A DNA stretch of 64,000 nt from Argopecten irradians (taxonomy: Eukaryota; Mollusca; Bivalvia; Pectinida; Pectinidae). The DNA lies in NCBI RefSeq assembly GCF_041381155.1, contig NC_091137.1, forward strand, positions 12,395,765 through 12,459,764. The letters run 5' to 3'. The notes beneath the pieces are model-generated. The model did no database searches, was not told the origin of the DNA, and saw nothing but the letters and a program-made list of their open reading frames with translations. Position 1 is the stretch's first letter. Every line of letters begins with the position of its first letter. Shown in pieces: positions 22,842-34,700 of this stretch. The position numbers and the translations under genes were made by a program.

Positions 22842-23972
22842 ATGGAGATTGAATTAGATTCTGTGGGATCTGGTGATCAGATGGTAGCTGACATTGAAGA
22901 TGTCGCCCTGGAGGACGAGTTGGAATATAGTCGTGCGATGTACCTGGAGGAGATTGTAGAAACGTCGGAGTACAGTCGCCATATAAATGAAGAGGAAGAG
23001 GTTAAGCCATTTGATTATGATACAATGGGTGTCATTGAGGAGATTGAAATCCCTCCACATGAATATAGTAAGACTATGTATGAGGAAACACAAACAGAAC
23101 CATGGCCGTTTACTGGAGCAATGGAAGAGATCACAACTCACGAACCTTACGAATATGAAAAAGCTATAGAGGACAAGATACAGACTATCAATTTCGATTA
23201 CTCAAAACCAATGTATTATGAAGAGCAATCAAACGTGACTGAACACAGTCGTGGTATGAATTTAGTCACGGACGTACAGCCATTTGAGTATAGCAATGAA
23301 CTATATCATGATTCAGAGGTTGAAAATTTTGAATACAGTCAAACTATGTACAAGGAAACAGAAGTGAAGACAATCGAGTATGAAAATGGGATGCTTGAGG
23401 AGAGTACAACTGAAAAGAGGGATTATAGTAAAAGTATGGATGATCGCGGCATCAGTGACGTGAGCGAGTACCGCAGAGGATTCCGTGACCTCAAACAGAC
23501 TACTGTGACTGAGTACACAAGGGGGATGTATGATGAAGGCGAGAGTAATGTACACGAATACGAGTCCGGCATGCGTATCGTGTCTAAGGAAGAACCAAAG
23601 GAATATAGCAAAGGCATGGAAAAGATTGAAGCTCCTGAAATCAGGGAATACAGTAATGGAATGGATGAAGAAACTGACATACCATTACATGAACATACGC
23701 GAGGGGTCAAAGTCGTGACTAAAAGTGACTCGCCAATTCTACACAGTCGTTTTGTGTATCAGAAGTCAGATGGGCAAGCATTCAAACACAGCTACACCTT
23801 ATTCGAAAAATCAAAGGGTGAACGGATAAAACACAGTTTAGGTATCAAGATAAAGACTGAGGAACCACCCTTTGAATATTCAAGGGCAGTTTGGGAGTTA
23901 TTAGATACCGAGCCTCTCACTCACGACATGCCGCTCAGTAATATTGCTGGTTATGAAGAATCTAATAACTAA
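22842..23972 (+). CDS. Acidic protein of about 22 tandem 15-residue repeats, copy 1
   Basis: A 376-residue frame in one exon. ATG 22842 is chosen because the frame between it and the upstream TTTCAG acceptor (22560) has no better start; the leader would be about 280 bases. Almost the whole protein is a 15-residue repeat, consensus (D/E)-Y-S-+-x-M-Y-x-E-x-x-x-x-x-F/h, for example EYSKTMYEETQTEPW, EYSNGMDEETDIPLH, DYSKPMYYEEQSNVT. The last copies shift to HS in place of YS (HSRFVYQKS, HSYTLFEKS, HSLGIKIKT). It is strongly acidic, with no signal peptide, membrane segment or cysteines. Units are diverged at DNA level, unlike the nearby minisatellites, so the repeat is old and under protein-level constraint. 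I do not recognise the family. A regular repeat with alternating hydrophobic and charged residues could form a solenoid or be a linear-motif array. Poly(A) signal AATAAA at 24067 supports a real transcript. Confidence 0.8.
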   Translation: MEIELDSVGSGDQMVADIEDVALEDELEYSRAMYLEEIVETSEYSRHINEEEEVKPFDYDTMGVIEEIEIPPHEYSKTMYEETQTEPWPFTGAMEEITTHEPYEYEKAIEDKIQTINFDYSKPMYYEEQSNVTEHSRGMNLVTDVQPFEYSNELYHDSEVENFEYSQTMYKETEVKTIEYENGMLEESTTEKRDYSKSMDDRGISDVSEYRRGFRDLKQTTVTEYTRGMYDEGESNVHEYESGMRIVSKEEPKEYSKGMEKIEAPEIREYSNGMDEETDIPLHEHTRGVKVVTKSDSPILHSRFVYQKSDGQAFKHSYTLFEKSKGERIKHSLGIKIKTEEPPFEYSRAVWELLDTEPLTHDMPLSNIAGYEESNN

Positions 23973-24066
23973 ATTGGTAGCTATGCTAGTTTTATTATAG
24001 TTTGTAAGTCAACTAGACTGTGTGATTGATTTACCTTGGTGTAATTGCACTCAATACCATTTTATC

Positions 24067-24072
24067 AATAAA
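24067..24072 (+). terminator. Poly(A) signal AATAAA of the repeat-protein gene, copy 1
   Basis: AATAAA about 95 bases after the stop, followed by GT/T-rich sequence (ATGTTCTAGTTTGT). Confidence 0.6.
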
Positions 24073-24079
24073 AAGTAAA

Positions 24080-25280
24080 TATGTTCTAGTTTGTAATTTA
24101 GGTAGATTGCATTGAATGACTAGTTGAGTGGCAATGATTGCATATTTGTATAGATGTATGTTCAATATCTACATAATTAAGGGCCTTATGACTATAAACT
24201 TACACTTTTCAACTTATTTCTAGTTTTTACCTGATATTTAAAGGTAACTAATTATATAATGATGAGTATTATCTATTTCTTATATTTGTACTTTGATATC
24301 ATGTACATGTAGTTTCTTTTATATTTCAACACTGTTATGTTAATGTAGTATTGTAAAAGCATTTTTTCTGTCTTTTTAACAAGTTAATTTTACTATATAT
24401 AACTACCTGGTACTAAAACTTTTTATTGTATCGTATTACCATGCTGTATCTTAAATGATTGAAGTTCAAAATCAGAAGGCAGTGCAATTTATAAAAATGT
24501 GTTTCATTGAATTATATATTTACAAAAGTGTATGTAATTAGAATATAATTTATAGCATAATTTTATTATACCAGGGTAATTAAGCTAGGTATTAGCTTAG
24601 ATATGTTACATGTTTTGCTCAAATTGAAATCAGAATAGTTAGAGGATTAGGTATGTTCTGATAGCTTTAATCCCACCTATAAATAAGATCATTCACAGTG
24701 CCAGTATCCTCCTTAATTACTCCTTCATCAGTTTAATTTATCCTTATATATTGCTATCTGCAGACCATCCTATTGTTGTAGAGTTATTTCCCTTTGTATC
24801 ACTCAGTATACAGCCGTCATCAGACCCACAGTTGATCACAGAGCTATGTGATCAGCCGTGGCCCATGCATATCCAATAATGAGCTACAGCTCATTACCAG
24901 ATTATCAATACTGATGACTTGTGTTCTATATACATTGTATACATGTATACACATTTCCCAAGTTAAAATAGTATAAAATACAAATCGTATTTGACTAAGT
25001 TTCTTTGCATTTGTTAGTTAATGTTGGCATTAGATACACAGATTATACTTGTTTCAAATGTTTTGTTTTGTTGGACAACATTTACTTTTGAAATTCTATT
25101 TGATGATACAATCTATTTATTCTTTAATTACTTATGCTACATATCAATTAGTTTAGATGTTTTTTTGTTTAGCTGACTACCTACACTACATCTTACCATA
25201 TTTATATGGGCACTTGAATAATTAATAAATTATAAGAACACTATGTGTTTCAATGATTTCAGGTAAGGTGCTAATAATTA
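24080..25280. other. AT-rich 3' flank of the repeat-protein gene, copy 1
   Basis: No gene or repeat recognised. The corresponding region in copy 2 is 37285-38485 and is almost identical. Confidence 0.6.
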
Positions 25281-25369
25281 ATTTGTTGCAGACGTTGTTG
25301 TCCATTTCTTTGTTGAAATTGATTACAGATATCGTTCTGTATTCTATATGTTGAAATTGTTGTTTTTGG

Positions 25370-26240
25370 TTACAGACATTTTATTGTTTCATTGGTTACA
25401 GACATTGTTCTGTGTTTCATTGGTTACAGACATTGTTCTGTGTTTCATTGGTTACAGACATTGTTCTGTGTTTCATTGGTTACAGACATTGTTCTGTGTT
25501 TCATTGGTTACAGACATTGTTCTTGTGTCATTGGTTAGACAGACATTGTTCTGTGTTTTCATTGGTTACAGACATGTTGTTCATTGGTCAGATTGTTCTG
25601 TGTTCATTGGTTACAGACATTATTCTGTGTTTCATTGGTTACAGACATTGTTCTGTGTTTCATTGGTTACAGACATTGTTCTGTGTTTCATTGGTTACAG
25701 ACATTGTTCTGTGTTTCATTGGTTACAGATGTTCTGTGTTCATTGGTGTTCTGTGTGTTTCATTGGTTACAGACATTGTTCTGTGTTTCATTGGTTACAG
25801 ACATTGTTCTGTGTTTCATTGGTTACAGACATTGTTCTGTGTTTCATTGGTTACAGACATTGTTCTGTGTTTCATTGGTTACAGACATTGTTCTGTGTTT
25901 CATTGGTTACAGACATTGTTCTGTGTTCATTGGTTACAGACATTGTTCTGTGTTTCATTGGTTACAGACATTTTTGTGTTTCATTGGTTACAGACTTGTT
26001 TCTGTGACATTGGTTACAGACATTGTTCTGTGTTTCATTGGTTACAGACATTGTTCTCTGTTTCATTGGTTACAGACATTATTCTGTGTTTCATTGGTTA
26101 CAGACATTGTTCTGTGTTTCATTGGTTACAGACATTGTTCTGTGTGTCATTAGTTACAGTCATTGTTCTGTGTTTCATTAGTTACAGTCATTGTTCTGTG
26201 TTTCATTAGTTACAGACATTGTTCTGTATTCAATTGGTTA
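25370..26240 (+). repeat. 28-bp minisatellite, type 1 (CATTGG type), copy 1
   Basis: About 31 units with core TTTCATTGGTTACAGACATT followed by GTTCTGTG. Because 28 is not a multiple of three and the unit lacks stops in all three forward phases, long overlapping frames (FHWLQTLF, CVSLVTDI, IGYRHCSV) appear in every forward phase. They are arithmetic artefacts and not proteins. Irregular shortened units lie at 25520-25600 and 25725-25760. Confidence 0.95.
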
Positions 26241-26389
26241 TTTGACATGGACATTTTTCTGTGTCATTCTGTGGCTACATATATATTGTCCTAAATTTAA
26301 TTGGTTGGAAAAGTTATAAGCAGCTAATGCTGAACTGGTTGCAGACAAACTTAATCCTTGTTATTTGGTAATTGATTTTATGATTACAG

Positions 26390-27165
26390 ACACTCTGTAT
26401 GTGATTAGTTTCAGATATTGTTTTGTATGTAATTAGCTACAGATATTGTTCTGTATGTAATTAGTTTCAGATATTGTTCTGCATGTAATCAGTTACAGAT
26501 ATTGATCTGTATGTATTTGGTTACAGATATTGTTCTGTATGTAATTAGTTACAGATATTGTTCTGTATGTAACTAGTTACAGATATTGTTTTGTATGTAA
26601 TTAGCTACAGATATTGTTTTGTAAGTAATTAGTTACAGATATTGTTCTTTATATGATTAGTTACAGATATTGCTCTGTATGTAATAAGTTACAGATATTG
26701 TTCTGTATGTAATTAGTTACAGATATTCTTCTGTAAGTAATTAGTTACAAATATTGTTCTGTATGTGATTAGTAACAGATAGTGTTCTGTGTGTAATTAG
26801 TTACATATACTGTTCTGTATGTAATTAGTTACAGATATTGTTCTGTATGTAATTAGTTACAGATATTGTTCTGTATGTGATTAGTAACAGATAGTGTTCT
26901 GTATGTAATTAGTTACATATGCTGTTCTGTATGTAATTAGTTACAGATATTGTTCTGTATGTAATTAGTTACAGATATTGTTTTGTATGTAATTATCTAC
27001 AGATATCGTTTTGTATGTAATTAGCAACAGATATCGTTCTGTAAGTAATTGATTACAGATATTGTTCTGTATATGATTAGTTACAGATGGTGTTATGTAT
27101 ATAATAAGTTACAGATATTGTTTTGTATGTAATTAGCTACAGATATTGTTCTGTATGTATATATA
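26390..27165 (+). repeat. 28-bp minisatellite, type 2 (AATTAG type), copy 1
   Basis: About 27 units with core GTAATTAGTTACAGATATTG and TTCTGTAT. It is the same length and alignable base for base with type 1, so the two arrays share an ancestor. It ends in a TATA run at 27160-27177. Confidence 0.93.
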
Positions 27166-27176
27166 TATATATATAT

Positions 27177-27836
27177 ACTTAAACTTTTAAAAGACGTTGT
27201 GCATCAGTAGATATTAAGAAAAAAATATATCAACACGGCATTCCTTTGCATCAGTAGATATTAATATATATATATATATAAGTAAAAAAGAGCCATGTCC
27301 ATGTGATGGTTTCCATATACATAAAAAGAAAACACAACTATAAAACAGTTTTTTCCTCCCTAGCGCTTTCTCGGCTCATGCCGGTCTTCAGGGGTTTGAA
27401 TTCTTTTATTTGTAAAACATGACGTCATAGTACAATGACGTCATAGTAAGATTACGTCATGACATGGTACATAAAGATATTGTGAATGGTTCTGGAAGAA
27501 ACTAACAAAAACATGAGGACAAAATAAAAACTAATATGAAGTTCCTTTGTCCCGTTCTGAATTTAACACAGGGTTTCATATATAAGTTGAATGAAATTAC
27601 ATTTCTTTATTTTCTCTTTTTAAAAGATCTGAATTAGACATTTGATATATTGGTGAAATAAAAAAGTTATCATTAGCACACATATGACAATGTTCGTTTA
27701 CTGTTAAATATCTGAGATGGTCTGTTTTGGTTTGTTGTCTGTGTAATGTTACTCTCTTTCTCAATTCCATTCCTGTCTGACCAATATAAAAATCTGAGCT
27801 TTTGCTACAAATAAGTGCGTAGTAAGTAAGTAAATA
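27177..27836 (-). mobile_element. Penelope-like element fragment, copy 1
   Basis: Minus-strand fragment with the C-terminal GIY-YIG endonuclease region at its 5' side (about 27836-27550). Next come an untranslated stretch with three TGACGTCA-type repeats (27420-27460), the hammerhead-like motif, and a duplicated GCATCAGTAGATATTAA stretch between TA runs. The reverse transcriptase part is missing. It corresponds to 41963-42615 in the second duplicate. Confidence 0.65.
27358..27394 (-). ncRNA. Hammerhead-ribozyme-like motif of the Penelope-like element, copy 1
   Basis: On the minus strand, CCC-CTGAAGA, a hairpin CGGC-ATGA-GCCG, GAAA, then GCGCTA-GGG. This matches the hammerhead order: stem I strand, CUGA-N-GA, stem II, GAAA, very short stem III and UA cleavage site, with CCC/GGG closing stem I. 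A C/A mismatch at the base of stem II is against full activity. Hammerhead motifs are known in Penelope-like elements, often with minimal stem III. Confidence 0.45.
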
Positions 27837-27839
27837 TAT

Positions 27840-28489
27840 ATGTATATGTCATTAGTTACAGATACTGTTCTCTGTTTGCTATAGTTACAAATGCTGTATT
27901 CATATTGTAATTTGATACTTTAGTTTAAAGATTCTAAAACGTTGTGGGTACTGTTGATTAGTCCTACCTTCCAATGATTGTAATGTCATCTTTTGATATG
28001 AATTTAGTGACGTCATATAATAAACAAAAAGTTGGATGGTAATTTTACTTTACCCACATCAAATCAGGATCTTGAAAAACAATCATATATTGGTTGTGTG
28101 TGCATCAAGTTTAAATTATTGATGTCTTATTCAAACTGGCTACAAATGTTCTATGTTATAAAAAATGCATGTGTATGGTATGTGCATGCCATTTACATTT
28201 AATTGGTTACAGAAGTTGTATAATTGGTAATTGACATCCTATTTAAATTAATAACAGATATATGATGTGTGTTAGATTAGTATAGATGCTGTGATGGTCA
28301 AGGCCTAATTACAAGGTGGTCTAATATTTTACCACTTATCCTTGACCTCTGTGTTGCAAGGTAGAAACCTGTGAATGACATGTACATGTACTGACTGTGG
28401 TTTGGTGGATTGTTTCTAGCAACCCTGACTTTTCTCCACCTTTTTAACCTGACACATCCTTAAATGATCCCAGCTGTTTAATGGTTGCT
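27840..28489. other. Spacer between Penelope fragment and 25-bp array, copy 1
   Basis: Contains a few degenerate array-like units (GTCATTAGTTACAGATACTG near 27848) and otherwise unique AT-rich DNA. No gene. Confidence 0.5.
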
Positions 28490-30085
28490 GATGTTCTGTA
28501 TTAATTTGTTGCTGACGTTCTGTATTAATTTGTTACTGATGTTCTGTATTTGATTGGTTAATGACGCTCTGTGTTTGATTGGTAAATGACGTTTAGTATA
28601 TGATTGGTTACTGACGTTCTGTGTTTTATTGATTACTGACGTTTTGTGTTTGATTGGTTACTGATGTTCTGTGTTTGATTTGTTACTGATGACGTTTTGT
28701 GTTTGATTGGTTATTGACATCCTGTGTTTGATTGGTTACTGACATTCTGTGTTTGATTGGTTACTGACATTTTGTGTTTGATTGGTTTCTGACGTTCTGT
28801 GTTTGATAGGTTACTGATGTTCTGTGTTTGATAGGTTACTGACGTTGTGTGTTTGATTGGTTACTGACATTTTGTGTTTGATTGGTTACTGATGTTCTGT
28901 GTTAATTTGTTAGTTGTTACTGACGTTCTGTGTTTGATAGGTTACTGACGTTTTGTGTTTGATTGGTTCTGACGTTCTGTGTTTGATAGGTTACTGACGT
29001 TTTGTGTTTGATTGGTTCTGACGTTCTGTGTTTGATAGGTTACTGACGTTTTGTGTTTGATTGGTTTCTGACGTTCTGTGTTTGATAGCTTACTGATGTT
29101 CTGTGTTTGATAGGTTACTGACGTTGTGTGTTTGATTGGTTCTGACGTTCTGTGTTTGATAGGTTACTGACGTTCTGTGTTTGATAGCTTACTGATGTTC
29201 TGTGTTTGATAGGTTACTGACGTTGTGTGTTTGATTGGTTCTGACGTTCTGTGTTTGATAGGTTACTGAAATTCTGTGTTTGATTGGTTACTGACGTTCT
29301 GTGTTGGATTGGGTACCGACGTTCTGTGTTTGATTGGTTACTGACGTTTTGTGTTTGATTGGTTACTGACGTTTTGTGTTTGATTGGTTACTGATGTTCT
29401 GTGTTTGATTGGTTACTGATGTTCTGTGTTTGATTTGTAACTGAGTGACGTTCTGTGTTTGATTTGTTACTGACGTTCTGTGTTAATTTGATACTGATGA
29501 CGTTTTGTGTTTGATTGATTATTGACATCCTGTGTTTGATTGGTTACTGACATTCTGTGTTTGATTGGTTACTGACATTTTGTGTTTGATTGGTTGCTGA
29601 CATTCTGTGTTTGATTGGTTACTGACATTCTGTGTTTGATTGGTTACTGATATTTTGTGTTTGATTGGTTACTGATGTTCTGTGTTTGATTTGTTACTGA
29701 CGTTCTGTGTTTGATTTGATACTGATGACGTTTTGTGTTTGATTGGTTATTGACATCCTGTGTTTGATTGGTTACTGACATTCTGTGTTTGATTGGTTAC
29801 TGACATTTTGTGTTTGATTGGTTACTAATGTTCTGTGTTAATTTGTTACTGATGTTCTGTATTTGATAGGTTACTGACGTTTTGTGTTTGATTGGTTTCT
29901 GATGTTCTGTGTTTGATTGGTTACTGACGTTCTGTGTTTGATTGGTTTTAAATACTGACGTTCTGTGTTTGATTGGTTACTGGCATTCTGTGTTTGATTT
30001 GTTACTGATGTTTTGTGTTTAGTTGGTTACTGATGTTCTGTGTATTATTGGCTAGAGATGTTTTGATTGGTTACTGAAGTCTGTG
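28490..30085 (+). repeat. 25-bp minisatellite (GATTGGTTACTGACG type), copy 1
   Basis: About 60 units with core TTTGATTGGTTACTGACGTT and CTGTG, alignable to the 28-bp types with three bases fewer. Variants: GATAGGTTAC, TGATGACG insertions, GATTTGTTAC. Most units carry ATTGG (an inverted CCAAT box) about 7 bases from TGACGT (a CRE half-site). Confidence 0.95.
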
Positions 30086-30095
30086 TACAATTGGA

Positions 30096-31783
30096 TTTTA
30101 GGTCACCTGAGACAAAGTCTCAAGTGACCTTTTCTAATCGTCTTTTGTCCGTCGCGCCCGTCCTATGTCCGTAAACAATTTCTCAAAAAGTAATGAAGGG
30201 ATCTTTCTCAAATTTCATATACAGGTTCCCCTAGGACTCTAGTTGTGCATATTGCATTTTGGGACCGATCGGTCAACAAGATGGCCGACAGGCGGCCATC
30301 TTGGATTTTGATAGGTAAAGTTTGTTACCGCCATTTCTCAAAAAGTAATGAAGGGATCTTTCTCAAAATTTCATATGTAGGTTCCCCTAGGACCCTAGTT
30401 GTGCATATTGCATTTTGGGACCGATCGGTCAACAAGATGGCCGACAGGCGGCCATCTTGGATTTTGATTGTTAAAGTTTGTTACCGCTATTTCTCAAAAA
30501 GTGCTAAAGGGATCTTTCTCAAATTTCATACACAGGTTCCCCTAGGACTCTAGTTGTGCATGTTGTATTTTGGGACCGATCGGTAAACAAGATGACCAAC
30601 CGACGGCCATTTTGGATTTTGATAGCTGAAGTTTGTTATCGCTATTTCTCAGAAAGTACTGAAGGGATCTTTCTCAAATTCCATGCATAGTTTCCCCTTG
30701 TACCCTAGTTTTGCATAGTACCTGCATAGGACTGATCCATAATGCCTTTTGGGACTGATCAGTAAACAAGATGGCCAACCGGCCGCCATCTTAGATTTCA
30801 TTGTTGAAGTTTGTTACCACTTTTTCTTAGAAAGTACTATATATAGCGATCTGTCTCAAATTTTATATGCAGTGAGTTTGAAAAAGTTAGAAAAGCAAGG
30901 AAAAGATCCCTCTTTCCATTGTCAGACATAGATCATTCTTTGGTGGGCGCCAAGATCCCTCTGGGATCTCTTGTTTTGTAATAGGAAATGAGTCAAGTAT
31001 TGTCAGAATTATCAGTATAAGATGGCCATTGAATCTGTTTTTCAAATTTTCCATGACTGACCCCCAGGGGCCTTAGGGCGGGGTCAAATGAGGTCAAATA
31101 CGCTAAAACTTCAAAAATCTTCCTCTGAAGTTCTGGAAAAGGTAGAATCATATACTCTTCATAGATGGAAAGATCGTAAGGTCTTTTACAAAATATGTGA
31201 ATTATATGACCCTGGGGTCTCACATTTCCCCCCTGGGGGCAGAGGGGTTGCCATGGGGCCAAAAGGGACAAATAGGCTAAAACTTTAAAAATCTTCTTTT
31301 AAATTCTGGAAATGGTAGAATCAAATACTCTTTATAGATGGAAAGGTCTTAAGGTGTTTTATGAAGTGTGAACTATATGACCCTGGGGTCTCACGTTTCC
31401 CCTTGGGGAGGGGGTCAAGTTTACTTTAGTTTATGTATAAAAAACACATTTATGAACATTATTTGCTCAATTTTCATAGGAAATGAGTCAAACAATATAA
31501 GAATTATTAGCCTGATATATAGTATTTTAACATCCATATTAGTCCTCGTTGACCTCCTTGGGGACTAGAGGGGCGGGCCCAAGCAGAGTCAAAATGACTT
31601 AAAATTTCAAAAAATCTTCCGAGTTCACAGGTTTGATGGAAGCAAATACTCTTCATAATTTAAAAAGTTAAATTTATTAAATTACTGACCGACTTCAAGG
31701 GCCAGTATATTAGTGTTTTCATGTCTTTGTTTCATTCTATATCCGAACTCAGGTGACCGTTAAGGCCCATGGGCTTCTTGTTT
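30096..31783 (+). mobile_element. Helitron-like element, family C, copy C1, carrying an internal family B remnant
   Basis: 5' end TTTTAGGTCACCTGAGAC with stem AGGTCACCTGAGAC / GTCTCAAGTGACCT, TTTTGTCCGTCGCGCC and GTCCGTAAAC. The 3' end is CTCAGGTGACCGTTAAGGCC, a GCCCATGGGC hairpin and TTCTTGTTT. Its own monomers of about 170 bp (ATGACCCTGGGGTCTCAC) lie at 30985-31600. Compared with C2 it has lost the sequence between GTAAACAATT and the middle of the nested B element. Confidence 0.7.
30179..30976 (+). mobile_element. Family B element remnant nested in C1 (B4)
   Basis: Family B monomers (AAGATGGCCG...CGGCCATCTTGG) begin abruptly after GTAAACAATT and run to the intact B 3' end (GGGCGCCAAGATCCC, CTCTTGTTT). 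The B 5' hairpin is absent here but present in B5. Confidence 0.75.
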
Positions 31784-34700
31784 ATATTCTGTTCAGCTGG
31801 GTTGATACGTTTTATTCTGAAATCTACCACATTACTTCTGTGGATGTAATTTGGCTTTTTTTTAGAATAAGGGAGCAATATGAGTATCCTATACACTATA
31901 TCATGTACCCCACCATTATTGACTTCAGTCATGATTTCTATGTTTTAGTAGAGTGAATTAATGCACCAATTTCAGAGTTTAATTAAACATTCAGGTTTTG
32001 GTTGTGATATCTTTTACAACATTTGTTATAAAATGTACAAATGTTCATACCTTAAACATTTTATAGTCTACAGTTAGCTATCATTTGAAAGTTCCTTTTC
32101 AACTCAACTTCGTTATGAAACGGTTAGACTACACATTGATTGGTTACAGACGTTGTGTGTTTGATTGGTAAGGCTACACATTGATTGACTTTGCTACAAT
32201 CGAATATAAATCCTAGGTTGAACCATTTCTATAAAGGTTTGTATCTTTTTGTTGGACATGATAAATTCACTGCGAGAGGAGTTGCCAACGGAATCTAGTC
32301 AACATGTCAGCACTTGTGTTCAACAGATCAGGATACAAGATAAAATACTATCATGAAAATGCCGTAAACTTTTAGAACTTGCTAGTTAAATTCTTGTATT
32401 TCGTTTTCTGTGTACATACTGTTTGACCAGGAAAAACATGTGGACACTGCAGGTCTGAGGTGCCTTTTGTATTTTACAGAATTTTCATGTCCTTTTGTTG
32501 TACTAGAATTTTCTTCATTAGATAACAATGCATGCTATATGTTATTTATTATGTATACTCAATACCGTCTGAAATTAAATTACTTGACTGTGAGGAGGTT
32601 TAAGTTGAATTTTTAGTAAAGATTTGAATCCTTAGTGACTTAACAATCAGCTGATTGATCCAGCCTAATTGTATTGTAATATTTGATATTTAATTAGCAA
32701 TCAAATGTACTTTTAATGTAAATGTATCGGTGATATACTCAGGTGATATTTTGAGTACTCTAAACATTTATCTTTATCCTATATACACCACTTAAAAATA
32801 ATAAATTCAATCCATAATAGTTATATGAGTCTTTCTTTTATATGTATATAAAAAATACTGTTTATTTAATTGAATAACATATCACATATAGTTACATGAA
32901 GACTTATTGCTCATAGTGGAATGCAACTGTAAATGATAAGGGGAGAGTACAGTCACTAAATGCCAAGTCCTCATCATTCAAGGTTGATAGTCCATTTCTA
33001 ATATTAGCTATCGACAGAACTTAATATTGAAAGATTTAAGCTCCTGTGACTTTGAACAAAGGTCAAGGTTGTTTATGTGAGCAAACTTTTTTAGCTCTTC
33101 ATCCCAGCTAGCTACAGCCACATTATCACGTCCCCAGGCTGCTAGGTTGTTTCTGACAAGAAATTCTCAAACAATTTTAGCCTTTTTCACTGCCATGGCT
33201 TTGAATGACAAGGTTGTTTATAAGAACAAACTTGGTAGCTCTTCATTGCAGCAAACTAAAGTCACAATATCAGGTCTACAGCTATTTTTCTGTTGTTACA
33301 CTGAATGAAGGTCAAAGGTATTCTGTTTAAATTTTTAGAACAAATTAATTGGTTTGCCCTTCATCCCAGCATGCCATGGGCCTTATATCAGGTCTTTGAG
33401 AAGTTGTTAAAAAGGGAAGATTTGATGTCAAATGGACGGATTTCTTATCACGGCATGAGATCACATAGTCTTTCAGCAGGTGACCAAAAACAGAAGTTAT
33501 AACAAAAATGAAGATTCTATTTCATTTTATTATATACTTATACACTATACATCAAATATCACAGTTGTCAATGATAGGGTGAATGGCCTACATTTACATT
33601 TTCATGATTCTCAAAAGACACATAATTAGCCAGCTTCCTGCTGTTCCTCTGGACCCAGTTAGGGCATATCTTATCCTCATACCATATCTTCTGTTAGTAC
33701 TTTACATGACTATTTTCTAATAGGGAATTTGAGCAAATGCATGAAAGCAATTTGGTAGTGCAAATTTTCAACTTGTTTGTGTTGTAAATCGAAACCATGG
33801 ATAATGTGCAAAATTGAAATGGAGAATTATTTGTGAAATTATCAGCAAACAGATGTAGCTTACCTATCGTATTCACAAAAATTTAACCTATATAAAAATA
33901 ACCATGTAAACAGTATGTATATCAATTCTACCGTGCAGATATATATAGTATATATGTATACAGTGTATCGCTCTTATTATGCTTACAACATATCAGTCAC
34001 TTAAGCTCCAACACGGCAGGGAACTGCTCTAAATTTCAAATTAACCATAGTTCCTGCTGCTTACTTAGCACATGATCTGCCGTGATGAACCTAATCATTA
34101 ATACATGTAGTACATGGTATACATATCACACCAATCTACACTTACTAACTATACCATCTTAATTCTTATCCAACAACAAACATCTGTGACTTAGTGATCA
34201 CAAACAATTTCACCTCGTCTACGAAAATCACAAATAGTTCATCCCTCATAGGTGATAATACAGATAGATTTTGAAATTAACATACTTTACATATTAAATG
34301 AAGATATTTTATCACTCTGGAATATTCCTTTCAATGAAAGAGATTGAAGCTAAAACTGAAAGTAAAATGCAGCAAACAAACCCAAAATTTACACAAAAAT
34401 CACAAATGAAATTAAGATAAATATAGACATATAAATTAATTGTTACTCTGTCTCAGCGATTTGTCATCACCTTGTCCTGATTTCACTGGAAAGTATCACT
34501 TGTATTACTATTAGTAATATTCTTAGTAAACAAACAACAGTTATGTAAATACTTCCTGGTAAACAATTACCAGTAACGTAGATACTTCCTGACTACCTTT
34601 TACAATGTACAATTTACAAGTTTTCAATTATGAGTCACATGCTAATTTATAGTGTTAAAACTATTTTTGAAATTAAAGCCAAACTGGAAATCAGATTGAT

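Noticed and set aside
22854-23710. Opposite-strand and shifted frames within the repeat-protein gene (and the same at 36059-36915)
   Set aside because: Shadows of the 376-codon frame; no independent signals and sequence follows the sense-frame repeat.
25348-26209. Long overlapping frames reading FHWLQTLF, CVSLVTDI, IGYRHCSV (also 38566-39759 and 40433-40998)
   Set aside because: A 28-bp unit without stops in any forward phase gives open frames in all three phases with the same cyclic peptide; this is repeat arithmetic and not coding.
30245-30553. Small frames with ADRRPSWILI-type peptides inside family B elements (also 19336-19572, 46233-46418, 47431-47682)
   Set aside because: They simply translate the palindromic GATGGCCG...CGGCCATC monomer and recur in every copy in varying frames.
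31753-31956. Overlapping short frames on both strands at the family C 3' end (and 48603-48827)
   Set aside because: They span the element border and are conserved between duplicates only through identity of the segment.
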